DNA of 64,000 bases from Spirosoma linguale DSM 74 (lineage in GTDB: Bacteria > Bacteroidota > Bacteroidia > Cytophagales > Spirosomataceae): assembly GCA_000024525.1 (NCBI GenBank), contig CP001769.1, positions 5,117,001-5,181,000 on the forward strand, given 5' to 3'. A program made the position numbers and the translations under genes. Below the pieces are notes generated by a model. It had not been told where the DNA came from. It made no database searches and saw only the letters and a list, made by a program, of their open reading frames with translations. Shown piece after piece: positions 43,473 through 52,170 of the stretch; positions within the stretch are counted from its first letter, which is position 1, and each line of letters begins with the position of its first letter.

Positions 43473-44939
43473 ATGAAAAAACTCCTTTTAACGGCGCTGT
43501 TCAGCTTGTATTTACTTCCTGCCATCTGGGCGCAGTCAGCGACTAAACCAATTGACAGTGGTTTTAAAATTATAGGCCATGTGAACGGGCTTAAAGACAC
43601 GACCTGCGTACTGGCTCACTTTTTTGGCTCCACTCAATACATACCCAAAGATACGGCCCGTGTAGACGGCGCCGGAAATATGGTTTTTGAGGGTACCAAG
43701 AAACTACCCGAAGGCCTGTTTATCGTCGTAATGCCCCAAAAAGGGTATCTACAACTGCTGGTTACGGACGATCAGCAGTTTTCGTTCGATACCGATACGA
43801 CCAACATCATCGCCAGCATGAAGATATCGGGCTCCAAAGAGAATGAGTTATTCTACGCCTATCAGCAGCAACTTAGTAAATTATCGGATCAGGCGCAGGC
43901 GCTTACTGTGCAGAAAAAGATGCGGAGCGATGCCGTTTCGGCAGCCATGGTGAACAAACAGCTGAGCGATTTGCAGAAACAGGCTACCGACTACCGCAGC
44001 CAGTTTCTGAAAGACAACGCGGGTTCATTTGCCGTTAAGCTATTCAAAGCTTCTGCCGAACCCGACGTGCCACCTGCACCAAAGGCCGCGAATGGACGCC
44101 CCGATTCCGTTTGGGTGTTCAATTATTTCAAGGCGCACTTCTGGGACGATTTCGACTTCTCCGACGAGCGTTTTGTTCGGTCACCTCTGTTGCAGCAGAA
44201 AGTAGAACGTTATATCAAAGAGCTAACTGTTCAGGTGCCGGATTCTCTCATCAAAGAGGCCGATCTGGTCGTTAACAAGGCAATAGCGGGCAAAAGCACC
44301 GAGGTAAAATACTACACGATCTATTACATCACGAGCCAGTATGAGCAACCCAAGGTAATGGGAACAGACGGCTTGTTTGTACACATGTTCGAAAAGTATT
44401 ACAAAACGGGCGTTATGACGGTTTCCGATTCATCGACCCTCAAAAGTATCGGCGAGCGGGTAGCCACCATGAAGCCCAATCTAGTCGGCAAACCATTCGT
44501 TGCCCCCGTCATTAGCGATACCCTCCGTCGGCCAATTGCTTTCCAGAACATGAAAGCAGATTACACCGTTGTCTTTTTCTATTCGCCAACCTGCGGTCAT
44601 TGCCGTGAAAGCGCACCGAAACTGAAGAAACTGGTGGACGACTACAAAGGGAAAGGCATAGAAGTCGTAGCCATCGCCATAGATCAAAGTCCCGAAGAGT
44701 GGAAGAAGTTCGTTAAAGAGTTCAAGCTGGGTAATGCTATCAACGGCTTCGATTATAGCTATCGCACCGATTTCCGGCGGCAGTATGATGTCTGGACAAC
44801 ACCAACGGTTTACGTACTTGATAAGAACAAACGAATCATTGCCCGTAAGCTTCCTACCGAGCAAATCGAAGATTTCATCCTGTTCAATAAACGACAGGAG
44901 GCCGCCAAACGGACAGCATCGGTATCGGCGAAGAAATAA
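43473..44939 (+). CDS. TlpA-like thioredoxin protein with DUF4369/DUF5106 domains
   Basis: Exported or outer-membrane-facing protein of 488 residues. Signal peptide about 1-21 (ending IWAQ), a DUF4369-like N-terminal domain (about 28-130), a DUF5106-like middle, and a C-terminal thioredoxin domain with CGHC at 374-377 and cis-proline in WTTPTV. Such proteins reduce or isomerise disulfides in the periplasm, for example in cytochrome c maturation. The arrangement is common in Bacteroidota. It is convergent with the DUF58 gene across a large composite inverted repeat that starts at its stop codon. Confidence 0.9.
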   Translation: MKKLLLTALFSLYLLPAIWAQSATKPIDSGFKIIGHVNGLKDTTCVLAHFFGSTQYIPKDTARVDGAGNMVFEGTKKLPEGLFIVVMPQKGYLQLLVTDDQQFSFDTDTTNIIASMKISGSKENELFYAYQQQLSKLSDQAQALTVQKKMRSDAVSAAMVNKQLSDLQKQATDYRSQFLKDNAGSFAVKLFKASAEPDVPPAPKAANGRPDSVWVFNYFKAHFWDDFDFSDERFVRSPLLQQKVERYIKELTVQVPDSLIKEADLVVNKAIAGKSTEVKYYTIYYITSQYEQPKVMGTDGLFVHMFEKYYKTGVMTVSDSSTLKSIGERVATMKPNLVGKPFVAPVISDTLRRPIAFQNMKADYTVVFFYSPTCGHCRESAPKLKKLVDDYKGKGIEVVAIAIDQSPEEWKKFVKEFKLGNAINGFDYSYRTDFRRQYDVWTTPTVYVLDKNKRIIARKLPTEQIEDFILFNKRQEAAKRTASVSAKK

Positions 44940-45120
44940 GTAGTAGGAGCGAGTACTAGGAGTTGCTGGCGCGGGCTTTTGCCCGTGCCTTTTCATGAAG
45001 TCAGTATTCACTGACGCAAGCGAATGCTTGCTAAATAAAAAGGCACGGGCAAAAGCCCGCGCCAGCACTCGCGTCAGCAACTCCTCAATCCTCGCTACTA
45101 ACTCCTCGCTCCTACTACTA
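44938..45120. repeat. Composite multi-hairpin inverted repeat
   Basis: The inner perfect 29-bp stem is 44965-44993 with 45038-45066. Outer arms of TAGGAGC/GCTCCTA-type units flank it. The 44-nt loop itself contains two 6-bp hairpins with 4-nt loops (45000-45015 and 45016-45031). It overlaps the stop of the thioredoxin gene and ends near the DUF58 stop. Confidence 0.88.
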
Positions 45121-45126
45121 AAAAGC

Positions 45127-46038
45127 CTACCTCATCTTCGTCCGCTTCACCAGATAGGCTTGCAGAATCTGGTCGAAGCCCTGGGCGATGTCGGCTTCGA
45201 TGAAGTCGATTTTGTATTGACCGCAACGCATTTTTAGTTCCTGGAAATACGTCTTTACCGCCTGCTGATACGTTTCCCGTACCTGTCCGGGCTGAAGCTT
45301 TACTTTTTCGCCGGTTTCCAGGTCGATAAATTCGTAGGGGCGTTCATCGAACGCGAATTCCTCTTCCGTTTTTTTGTCCGTTACGTGAAACAGCAGCACT
45401 TCGTGTAAGTTATGGCGTAAGTGCTGTAGGGCCGAAAACAGCGCATCGGCTTTTTCGCTGTTGTCGAACATATCGCTGAAAATAACCACCAGCGACCGTT
45501 TGTTGATCTTTTCGGCTACCAGATGAATGACATCAGCCGCCGAGGTTTTTCGTAGCGGTTTAGGCTGCTGCATCAACAGATCCAGTTGCGTAAACAGCTT
45601 GTGAACGTGCGACGGCGTCGATTTTGTAGGCGTTTGCAAGTCGATCTGATCCGCGAAGGTGGTCAGGCTCACAGCATCTTTCTGGCGCTGCAGCATATAA
45701 GCCAGACACGCGGCCGCCATCACACTGAAGGTCATCTTCCCATACGTAGCTTCGGGGTAATACATCGACGACGATGTATCGATCAGCAGGTGACAGCGTA
45801 AGTTTGTTTCCTCTTCGTAGCGCTTGACAAATAATTTCTCTGTCTTCCCAAACACTTTCCAGTCGATGTGTCGGGTTGTTTCGCCGGTATTGTAGAGCCG
45901 GTGTTCCGCAAACTCGACCGAAAACCCATGGAAGGGTGATTTGTGCAGCCCTGTAATAAAGCCTTCGACCAGTTGACGGGCCAGAAATTCGACGTTTCCA
46001 AACGAACGTACCTGGCTAAGATTAAGGGGTTGTTTCAT
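45127..46038 (-). CDS. DUF58 domain protein (VWA-like)
   Basis: Cytoplasmic DUF58 protein of 303 residues. The conserved DUF58 box ETTRHIDWKVFGKTEKLFVK lies at about 53-72 and a VWA-type metal site DTSSSM follows at about 88. These proteins typically occur with MoxR AAA+ ATPases in chaperone-like systems for protein complex maturation; no MoxR gene is adjacent here. The start ATG at 46038 precedes NLSQVRSFGNVEFLA. Convergent with the TlpA-like gene. Upstream is the RlpA gene on the same strand, 108 bp away. Confidence 0.9.
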   Translation of the reverse strand: MKQPLNLSQVRSFGNVEFLARQLVEGFITGLHKSPFHGFSVEFAEHRLYNTGETTRHIDWKVFGKTEKLFVKRYEEETNLRCHLLIDTSSSMYYPEATYGKMTFSVMAAACLAYMLQRQKDAVSLTTFADQIDLQTPTKSTPSHVHKLFTQLDLLMQQPKPLRKTSAADVIHLVAEKINKRSLVVIFSDMFDNSEKADALFSALQHLRHNLHEVLLFHVTDKKTEEEFAFDERPYEFIDLETGEKVKLQPGQVRETYQQAVKTYFQELKMRCGQYKIDFIEADIAQGFDQILQAYLVKRTKMR

Positions 46039-46146
46039 AAGCTCTTTCGCTTTTTGAATTTAACGCAAAAAGCGAACCGTTCGACATCTCCGGCAGGAAT
46101 TGCACGGGGAAATATCGAACGGTTCGCAAACGCAGCGGTTAACTGC

Positions 46147-46581
46147 TTACAGAACGGGTTCCAGCAAGGGCTGAAACTCAACTGGAGTTGTAAACGGCGA
46201 AGGCGTCATAGCGACGGCATAGCCTTTGCCAACAACCCGAAGTGATACATTGGCAATCCCTTTGGAAACCATGCCAAGAGCATGGGCGGCTGCCACGGTT
46301 AAATCAATAACGCGCCCTTTGGCAAAAGGGCCCCGATCATTGATTCGTACAATTACTGAGCGTTGATTGTCGAGATTGGTTACTTCAACCAACGTGTTTA
46401 AAGGTAAGTTACGGTGGGCTCCTTCGAGGGCTTCTGCGCTAACGCGCTCCCCGTAAGCGGTCTTGCGACCATTGAACTTCTTGGAATAAAAAGACGCTTT
46501 GCCTTTCTGTATGAGGCTCGGAAGAGCCTCCGCCGGGTTTATGTTGCTAAAAAACAACATAATGGACATGATCAAACTCAT
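46147..46581 (-). CDS. RlpA-like double-psi beta-barrel lipid/peptidoglycan protein
   Basis: RlpA-type protein of 144 residues. An N-terminal hydrophobic segment (SLIMSIMLFF) acts as a signal. The double-psi beta-barrel follows (about 26-125), with the family motif GKASFYSKKFNGRKTAYGE and the catalytic-type IVRINDRGPF containing Asp, then RVIDLTVAAAHALG. RlpA enzymes are septal lytic transglycosylases; the SPOR domain of classical RlpA is missing, common in this phylum. ATG at 46581 is preferred over TTG at 46677, which would give 32 residues without a signal. Confidence 0.85.
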   Translation of the reverse strand: MSLIMSIMLFFSNINPAEALPSLIQKGKASFYSKKFNGRKTAYGERVSAEALEGAHRNLPLNTLVEVTNLDNQRSVIVRINDRGPFAKGRVIDLTVAAAHALGMVSKGIANVSLRVVGKGYAVAMTPSPFTTPVEFQPLLEPVL

Positions 46582-46794
46582 ACAGCTCCTAGTTACGTGA
46601 AAAAAATAGGCGGGGGGTATGTTTACATTACTTCCACATACCAGCCGCCACAAAAAAGTGCAATTCCTTAAAAACAAAGATAATATACACGCCCTTTATA
46701 ACCAAGCTATTAGCAAAAAAAGTGTGGAATTAGCTCCACATTACCGTTTACTTTTGGCATCAATTACTCCTAAAATATATTTAACTGTATTCTT

Positions 46795-46824
46795 TTTGTT
46801 CTATCCTGATAGAATGTACTTTAG
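46795..46824 (+). promoter_or_regulatory. Promoter of PUR-alpha gene
   Basis: TTTG at 46795-46798 and TACTTTAG (46817-46824, one mismatch to TAnnTTTG) are separated by 18 nt. The implied transcript starts about 25 nt before the GTG start at 46855. Confidence 0.6.
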
Positions 46825-46854
46825 CGTTTGAGAAATGACTAAACCTTTTTAATT

Positions 46855-47181
46855 GTGGACGATAGAGACCGAGAAAAAATTTACTCAAAGCGAGTTCGGG
46901 CGGGTAAACGAACCTATTTTTTTGATGTTAAGTCGACCCGCACAAATGATTACTACCTGACCATTACCGAAAGCCGTCGACACCCGCAAGGCGAAGGGTT
47001 TGTGTATGAAAAGCACAAAATGTTTCTCTACAAAGAAGACTTCGACAAGTTTATTGAAGCGTTGCAGGAAACCGTGAGTCATATAAAAACCGAACTCATG
47101 CCCGAAGTAGACTTCACGCAGTTCGTACAACGCGAACGGGATGAACAGGATGACTTCGCCAGCGAGTTGAAATGGGAATAA
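46855..47181 (+). CDS. PUR-alpha-like nucleic acid-binding protein (DUF3276)
   Basis: Small basic PUR-domain protein of 108 residues, highly conserved in Bacteroidota. The core KRTYFFDVKSTRTNDYYLTI and the second FVYEKHKMFLYKEDFDKFIE are clear. The family binds single-stranded purine-rich nucleic acids; role in this phylum is uncertain. The start is GTG at 46855, which gives the family's expected DDRDREKIYSKR N-terminus. A good promoter lies upstream and a strong terminator at 47257 follows. Confidence 0.92.
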   Translation: MDDRDREKIYSKRVRAGKRTYFFDVKSTRTNDYYLTITESRRHPQGEGFVYEKHKMFLYKEDFDKFIEALQETVSHIKTELMPEVDFTQFVQRERDEQDDFASELKWE

Positions 47182-47256
47182 ACGAACCTACTTTTTACGA
47201 ATGGCATAAACTTTACACATTCTCTCGGTTGACTGCTCCAACCGTCCTATATAGTT

Positions 47257-47289
47257 AGCCTTCAGCCGCTCCGGTTGAAGGCTTTTTTT
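47257..47289 (+). terminator. Intrinsic terminator after PUR-alpha gene
   Basis: A 12-bp stem (47257-47268 with 47272-47283, one G-T pair), a 3-nt loop and a T7 run. Its T-run overlaps the -33 element of the ychF promoter. Confidence 0.9.
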
Positions 47290-47317
47290 GTGGTCCGCCG
47301 TCGTAGTTGTATTTTTG
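47287..47317 (+). promoter_or_regulatory. ychF promoter (Bacteroidota type)
   Basis: TTTG (47287-47290) and TATTTTTG (47310-47317) match both consensus elements and are 19 nt apart. The transcript should start near 47324, inside the left arm of the leader hairpin. Confidence 0.8.
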
Positions 47318-47319
47318 CA

Positions 47320-47450
47320 GAAATAAGTCAGTAAGTCGGTAAGTCAGTAAGTCAGTAAGTGGCTGACGCATTAGGAAAACACCCACGTTAGCCACCTACT
47401 GACTTACTGACTTACCGACTTATCGACTTGTTAACTTACTGACTTATTTC
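47320..47450. repeat. Octamer-unit inverted repeat abutting the ychF start
   Basis: Left arm 47320-47367 and right arm about 47386-47450 are the same sequence (AAGTCAGT-type 8-bp units) except for two additional units (16 nt) in the right arm. The right arm ends at the base before the ychF ATG. Confidence 0.93.
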
Positions 47451-48551
47451 ATGGGACTTCAATGTGGAATCGTGGGTTTGCCGAATGTGGGCAAATCAAC
47501 GCTGTTTAACGCAATATCAAGCGGAAAGGCCGAAGCTGCCAACTACCCCTTCTGCACAATAGAGCCCAACGTGGGCGTAGTAACCGTACCCGACGAACGT
47601 CTGGATACCCTCGAAAGTCTGGTGAAACCCCAGCGAGTGGTGCCAACCATTATCGAGTTTGTCGACATCGCCGGTCTGGTAAAGGGAGCCAGCCAGGGCG
47701 CCGGTCTGGGCAATAAATTCCTGGCCAACATTCGTGAAGTGGATGCCATTGTCCATGTGATCCGATGCTTTGAGGATGATAACATTGTTCACGTTGAAGG
47801 CAAGGTCGATCCAATATCGGATAAAGAAATCATCGATGCAGAATTGCAGCTGAAGGATTTAGAGGCCGTTGATAAGAAGATTCAGAAAATTGCCAAAGCA
47901 GCTCAGGTTGGCGATGCCAAGGCCAAAGCTGAGTTGGCCATTCTGAAAGAATACAAATCAACCCTCGAAGCAGGCAAGAGTGCCCGCACCGTTCAGGTGT
48001 CTCCGGAAGAAAAGGAAGCCGCCATCGGCGATATTGCCCTGCTAACGGTGAAGCCCGTTATTTACGTAGCTAACGTCGACGAAGGGTCACTACCCAACGG
48101 AAACGCCTACTCTGATAAACTCAAAGAAGCGGTGAAAGATGAAGGGGCGGAAGTAATTATCATCAGTGCCGGTATCGAATCGCAGATTGCCGAAATGGAA
48201 GACCCCGAAGAGCGGGAGCTGTTCCTGGGCGAATATGGCCTGACCGAATCGGGTTTGAGCCAGCTCATTAAGGCATCGTACCGACTGCTGGGCCTGATTA
48301 CCTACTTTACGGCGGGCGTTAAAGAAGTTCGTGCCTGGACCATCCACCGGGGTTGGAAAGCGCCACAGGCCGCCGGAGTGATTCACTCCGACTTTGAAAA
48401 GAAGTTCATTCGGGCGCAGGTCATGAAACTCCCCGATTTTACGCAGTTCAAAACCGAAGCGGGTGTACGGGAAGCCGGAAAACTGTCCGTAGAAGGTAAA
48501 GAATACGTCGTACAGGACGGCGACATCATGGAATTCCTGCACAGCGCCTAG
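47451..48551 (+). CDS. ychF: Redox-regulated ATPase YchF (OLA1 family)
   Basis: Universally conserved P-loop protein of 366 residues. The G1 motif GLPNVGKST is at 8-16, the G3 [10 protein letters not shown] at about 70, and the C-terminal TGS-like domain (about 280-366) ends [14 protein letters not shown]. YchF hydrolyses ATP in preference to GTP and associates with ribosomes, acting in stress responses. The start ATG at 47451 is directly preceded by a 131-bp inverted repeat, so the mRNA leader is nearly all hairpin. A weaker hairpin follows the stop. Confidence 0.96.
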   Translation: MGLQCGIVGLPNVGKSTLFNAISSGKAEAANYPFCTIEPNVGVVTVPDERLDTLESLVKPQRVVPTIIEFVDIAGLVKGASQGAGLGNKFLANIREVDAIVHVIRCFEDDNIVHVEGKVDPISDKEIIDAELQLKDLEAVDKKIQKIAKAAQVGDAKAKAELAILKEYKSTLEAGKSARTVQVSPEEKEAAIGDIALLTVKPVIYVANVDEGSLPNGNAYSDKLKEAVKDEGAEVIIISAGIESQIAEMEDPEERELFLGEYGLTESGLSQLIKASYRLLGLITYFTAGVKEVRAWTIHRGWKAPQAAGVIHSDFEKKFIRAQVMKLPDFTQFKTEAGVREAGKLSVEGKEYVVQDGDIMEFLHSA

Positions 48552-48640
48552 TTGGTGTTTGGTGGAGTAGGTGTAATAGTAGAGTGGGTGGAGTAAGTCC
48601 TCACTACACATACTGCACCTACTTCATTATTACACCAATA
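48552..48640. repeat. Imperfect inverted repeat after ychF
   Basis: GGTGGAGTAGGTG-type units after the stop codon pair imperfectly with CACCTACTTCATTATTACACC near 48618-48638. It begins next to the ychF stop and fills most of the 90-bp gap to the convergent gene. Confidence 0.55.
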
Positions 48641-48641
48641 A

Positions 48642-49940
48642 CTATTTCCTCTTATTCACGCCTATCCGTTTGTAAGCGATCAGTTGGTCGGCGCGGGAAG
48701 CTGGCGGACGGTGGTAGATAAATACTTCATAATCGTTTTCGGTGGATGAGAAACTTCCTTCTATGAAGTTCTCATCCACTTTTGGTTTTGGACCGGTTGA
48801 GCCAACGATGTAATCGTAGTTATACACACCCTGTTTCAGCAGGACGCGGGCCCGATAAGCGCCCAGGGTCGGATCGAACTCCATGCGGTTGCGGTCGGTC
48901 AGCTGCCAGAAGTTAAAAGCCCCATTCACATACACATCAACTCCCGGAATTTCGGCGGTTTTAAGGGTAAAGACCGTTTCGATATAATCGGCGTTGGTAG
49001 GGCCGTTGCCCGTTTCGCGGTGGTCAATAACAAATTGGCCATTGAAGTCATCACTTTGTATGTACACACCGCGGCTGCGCGGCTGGTCTACCTGTACGTA
49101 CGCAATGTTTCGGTCGGCCGGGCGGTCGATACGGTCGATGTAATTGGCGCGGGACAGTACCGTGCGTGTGTCGAAAAAACGGAATTCATTCCCGCCGGGC
49201 ATGGTATTGCTCAAATCAACAAGCCGGTATTCCAGGGTCTGGTCGAAGGCCTGCACATTGGTGGGGCGTAATCCCCGTATTTCGCGGTCGTCGCGGTAAT
49301 TCTGACGGATGACAACTTTAAAATCATCCTGGGGCGATATCACCTGATAGCCTCTGTAGTTAACGCTCATCTCGATTTGCTGATCGCTGAACTGGCGGGC
49401 AGGGTCCGACGAAAAGCGCACACCAGCCCCTACCGTTACCCGGTTCTGGTAGGTACTGAACCGGCGCGTAAAAAGGATATTGTTCCGGTTGCGCTCATCA
49501 TAAACAACCAGCAGGTAGTTGCCCGGCAATTTCACCCGTGGCACGGTAAACCGGTAGTGATAGTACGGAATTTTGGTGTTGATTGAGTTCTGGTACTCGG
49601 TAATGGGGTTGTCGTTGTATTCGTACGTAAACTCGATGTCGTTCAGGATGGAGCGTTGCCAGTCGGCGTTGCAATGCACCAGCCGGGCCCGGAAGGCGCG
49701 GTAATCGGCCGTCAGATCGTCGAACTCCAGTTGAAGCACTACCTGTTCATCCAGCGAAATAACGGGCGGATTCAGTGTTAGTGCTGGATCAATCAGGTTG
49801 GTACTCACTTGTGGGAACAACAGCACGGAAGCTATTTTAGGATCATAGACACGGTCGATCGTCTGAAGTTGCTGGGCAGCTGTGGGAAACGAAACTACCC
49901 CGAATAACGCAATGGCAAAAAGCCTTAGGTAAACAATCAT
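48642..49940 (-). CDS. Type IX secretion system plug protein (DUF5103)
   Basis: Secreted protein of 432 residues with a signal peptide (about 1-22, ending TAAQ). The DUF5103 region follows, with LVHCNADWQRSILNDIEFTYEYND and IPYYHYRFTVPRVKLPGNY, the family's hallmark stretches. The T9SS plug protein of Flavobacterium johnsoniae seals the channel of the SprA translocon when no substrate is present. No other T9SS gene is adjacent, as is usual for scattered T9SS genes. It implies a working T9SS in this genome, relevant to the adhesin at 56-63 kb. Convergent with ychF. Confidence 0.9.
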   Translation of the reverse strand: MIVYLRLFAIALFGVVSFPTAAQQLQTIDRVYDPKIASVLLFPQVSTNLIDPALTLNPPVISLDEQVVLQLEFDDLTADYRAFRARLVHCNADWQRSILNDIEFTYEYNDNPITEYQNSINTKIPYYHYRFTVPRVKLPGNYLLVVYDERNRNNILFTRRFSTYQNRVTVGAGVRFSSDPARQFSDQQIEMSVNYRGYQVISPQDDFKVVIRQNYRDDREIRGLRPTNVQAFDQTLEYRLVDLSNTMPGGNEFRFFDTRTVLSRANYIDRIDRPADRNIAYVQVDQPRSRGVYIQSDDFNGQFVIDHRETGNGPTNADYIETVFTLKTAEIPGVDVYVNGAFNFWQLTDRNRMEFDPTLGAYRARVLLKQGVYNYDYIVGSTGPKPKVDENFIEGSFSSTENDYEVFIYHRPPASRADQLIAYKRIGVNKRK

Positions 49941-50096
49941 GTACAGTGGTTTTAATCGGCAATTGGTGAACAGACAGCCGTCAGTCTGTGTGTATAGGAA
50001 CGATATAGCAGGCCCGGATTATACAACGGTATCAACATTCGCCCAATTCGGTAGTTAATACCTTTATGATTATCGTCTACTCAGGTAAATCTATAT

Positions 50097-51041
50097 ATGG
50101 TCAATTATAACCCCAAAGACTGGTTTCGGTTTATTATCACCTTCAACCGGGCCGACACGGTGCGTAAACTGTTACCGGCGCTGGTAGTTATCGGTATCTA
50201 CTCGTTTATCATCGTCCATCTGATCGAGATGGCCGATTTGAGTGATAACCCACATCTGAAGAACTTCTCGCTCATGCACACACTGCTGAGTTTCGTAATA
50301 TCGATGCTGCTTGTCTTCCGAACGAACACTGCTTACGACCGCTGGTGGGAAGGCCGGAAACTGTGGGGAGGCCTTGTCAACAACAGCCGAAACATGGCGC
50401 TCAAGCTGGACCAGCTACTGGAGCCGACCCAGACTGAAGCCCGCCAGTTTTTCCGGGCCATGATTCCAAACTTCGCCTTTGCGCTCAAGAACCATTTACG
50501 GCAGCAGGGCGTAGAACAGGAGTTTGCCGAAAATGCCGCGTTTGGCGTGCATAACCTTCGGTTGAGTGAACATGTCCCCCAGCAAATTGCGCTGGCTATA
50601 TTCGGCAAAGTCAATACCCTGCAACGTCAGGGCACGTTACTACCCGAGCATCTGCTGGTACTTAACCCGGAGATTCAATCCCTGATGGACATCTGCGGAG
50701 CCTGCGAACGGATAAAAAACACGCCCATCCCGTTTTCTTATAGCTCGTTTATCAAGAAATTCATTTTCGTTTACTGTATTTCGCTGCCGCTGGGTTACGT
50801 CTCCAACCTCCACTACCTGGTTGTGCCGCTGGTCGTATTCGTTTTTTACGTGCTGGCCAGCCTGGAAGTTATTGCCGAAGAAATCGAAAACCCGTTTGGT
50901 ACGGACGACAACGACCTGCCGCTTGATACCATCTGCAAGGGCATTCACAAAACCGTGACCCAGTCATTCGACCATACCGAAATGCTCCTTCAAACGGACC
51001 AGCTCAGCGAAACGCCCAAAGGTTTTTCGTACGAAAAATAG
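50097..51041 (+). CDS. Bestrophin family protein (UPF0187)
   Basis: Membrane protein of 314 residues of the bestrophin/UPF0187 group. The conserved RTNTAYDRWWEGRKLWGGLVN motif begins near residue 80, with four helices in total (about 22-45, 60-78, 215-235 and 240-260). Bacterial members form pentameric ion channels; the bacterial proteins studied pass cations or chloride. C-terminal tail cytoplasmic. The start ATG at 50097 gives NYNPKDWFRFIITFNRADT, the usual amino end. No neighbours suggest its physiological role. Confidence 0.9.
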   Translation: MVNYNPKDWFRFIITFNRADTVRKLLPALVVIGIYSFIIVHLIEMADLSDNPHLKNFSLMHTLLSFVISMLLVFRTNTAYDRWWEGRKLWGGLVNNSRNMALKLDQLLEPTQTEARQFFRAMIPNFAFALKNHLRQQGVEQEFAENAAFGVHNLRLSEHVPQQIALAIFGKVNTLQRQGTLLPEHLLVLNPEIQSLMDICGACERIKNTPIPFSYSSFIKKFIFVYCISLPLGYVSNLHYLVVPLVVFVFYVLASLEVIAEEIENPFGTDDNDLPLDTICKGIHKTVTQSFDHTEMLLQTDQLSETPKGFSYEK

Positions 51042-51055
51042 GCAATCAGGAAAAC

Positions 51056-52114
51056 TCACTCAAACAAACCAAGCTGCCCGGCAGGTCTGAACAAGCGCGT
51101 CGTCAACTCGGGCGGCTTACGTCCGGCAAGGTATTTCTGAGAAGCAATCCGATGCAACTGAGCGATCTGCTGCGCATACTGCCCCTCCCCTGCCATCCGG
51201 GTCTTAAACCGTGAATCGTTCAGCTGGCCGCCATGACAGTCGGCAATTTGAGTAAGCACGCGGTCGGCCCGATCAGGAAAGGTCTGCTTAAGCCAGTCGG
51301 TAAACAAGGGCGCAACTGCACCATTTAGCCGGACAACGGTGTAAGCCGCCCAGCAGGCACCCTGGTCGGCTGCCTGCTCAATCAGTCGGGGAATTTCGTG
51401 GTCGTTCAGACTGGGAATGATGGGCGCTGTCATGATTCCCACAGGAACGCCCGCCCGATGCAACGCACCCATTGTTTTAAAGCGTTGCGCGGCTGTAACA
51501 GTGCGCGGCTCCATGACTAACCGAAGGGACTCGTTGCCGGTTGTAATCGAGATGGCGACGCTCACCAGGTTAAGCGCAGCTAGTGGCTTTAGAATGTCCA
51601 GATCACGCAGGATCAACGCATTCTTGGTGATGATCGACACCGGATTCCGGTATTGGAGGCATAGAGCCAGCATCTGCCGGGTGAGCTGGTAAGTGCGTTC
51701 GGCGGGTTGGTAGCAATCGGTATTTCCCGAGAAATGAATAACACCCGGTTTGTAAGAGCGCGACTGAAACTGCTTTTCGAGTAAGGCCGGTGCGTTTTTC
51801 TTCACCATGATCTTGCTTTCGAAATCAAGCCCGGCCGAGAAACCCCAGTATTCGTGCGTAGGTCGGGCGTAGCAGTAGATGCAGCCGTGTTCGCAACCCT
51901 GATAAGGGTTTATAGATGCCGAAAAACCAATATCCGGACTATTGGGACGGCTGATGATCTGCTTCGGTGTTTCTTCGAAGAACTGCGTTTTTATCGTTGG
52001 CTTCGGAAAGTCTTCATCAACAACCTCCTCCGGCTCGTCGGGCTCATACCGATGTACCGAGAATGAATTAGCCGAATTAAACTGTGCTCCCCGCCCTTTC
52101 TTGTAATCGCCCAT
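51056..52114 (-). CDS. PA0069-family radical SAM protein
   Basis: Radical SAM enzyme of 352 residues. The cluster-binding cysteines are C74, C78 and C81 in CEHGCIYCYARPTHEYWG. The family continues with the KIMVKKNAPALLE and HFSGNTDCYQPAE motifs. Related to spore photoproduct lyase-like SplB enzymes; the reaction is not known. The ATG at 52114 lies inside the left arm of a palindrome (52112-52159). The gap to the upstream ABC-F gene is 56 bp, so it may be co-transcribed, with the palindrome between them. Confidence 0.9.
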   Translation of the reverse strand: MGDYKKGRGAQFNSANSFSVHRYEPDEPEEVVDEDFPKPTIKTQFFEETPKQIISRPNSPDIGFSASINPYQGCEHGCIYCYARPTHEYWGFSAGLDFESKIMVKKNAPALLEKQFQSRSYKPGVIHFSGNTDCYQPAERTYQLTRQMLALCLQYRNPVSIITKNALILRDLDILKPLAALNLVSVAISITTGNESLRLVMEPRTVTAAQRFKTMGALHRAGVPVGIMTAPIIPSLNDHEIPRLIEQAADQGACWAAYTVVRLNGAVAPLFTDWLKQTFPDRADRVLTQIADCHGGQLNDSRFKTRMAGEGQYAQQIAQLHRIASQKYLAGRKPPELTTRLFRPAGQLGLFE

Positions 52115-52159
52115 ACTGATACAAATAAAACATAAATATATTTTACTTGTATCAGTATG
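52112..52159. repeat. 13-bp inverted repeat overlapping a start codon
   Basis: Arms CATACTGATACAA (52112-52124) and TTGTATCAGTATG (52147-52159) are perfect. On the minus strand the ATG of the radical SAM gene sits at the end of the second arm, so the start codon would be paired in the mRNA. Confidence 0.8.
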
Positions 52160-52170
52160 TTAGTAAGCGG

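Noticed and set aside
47320..47450. CRISPR-like array
   Set aside because: The period is 8 bp with no spacers of regular length and the arms are inverted; no cas genes are nearby.
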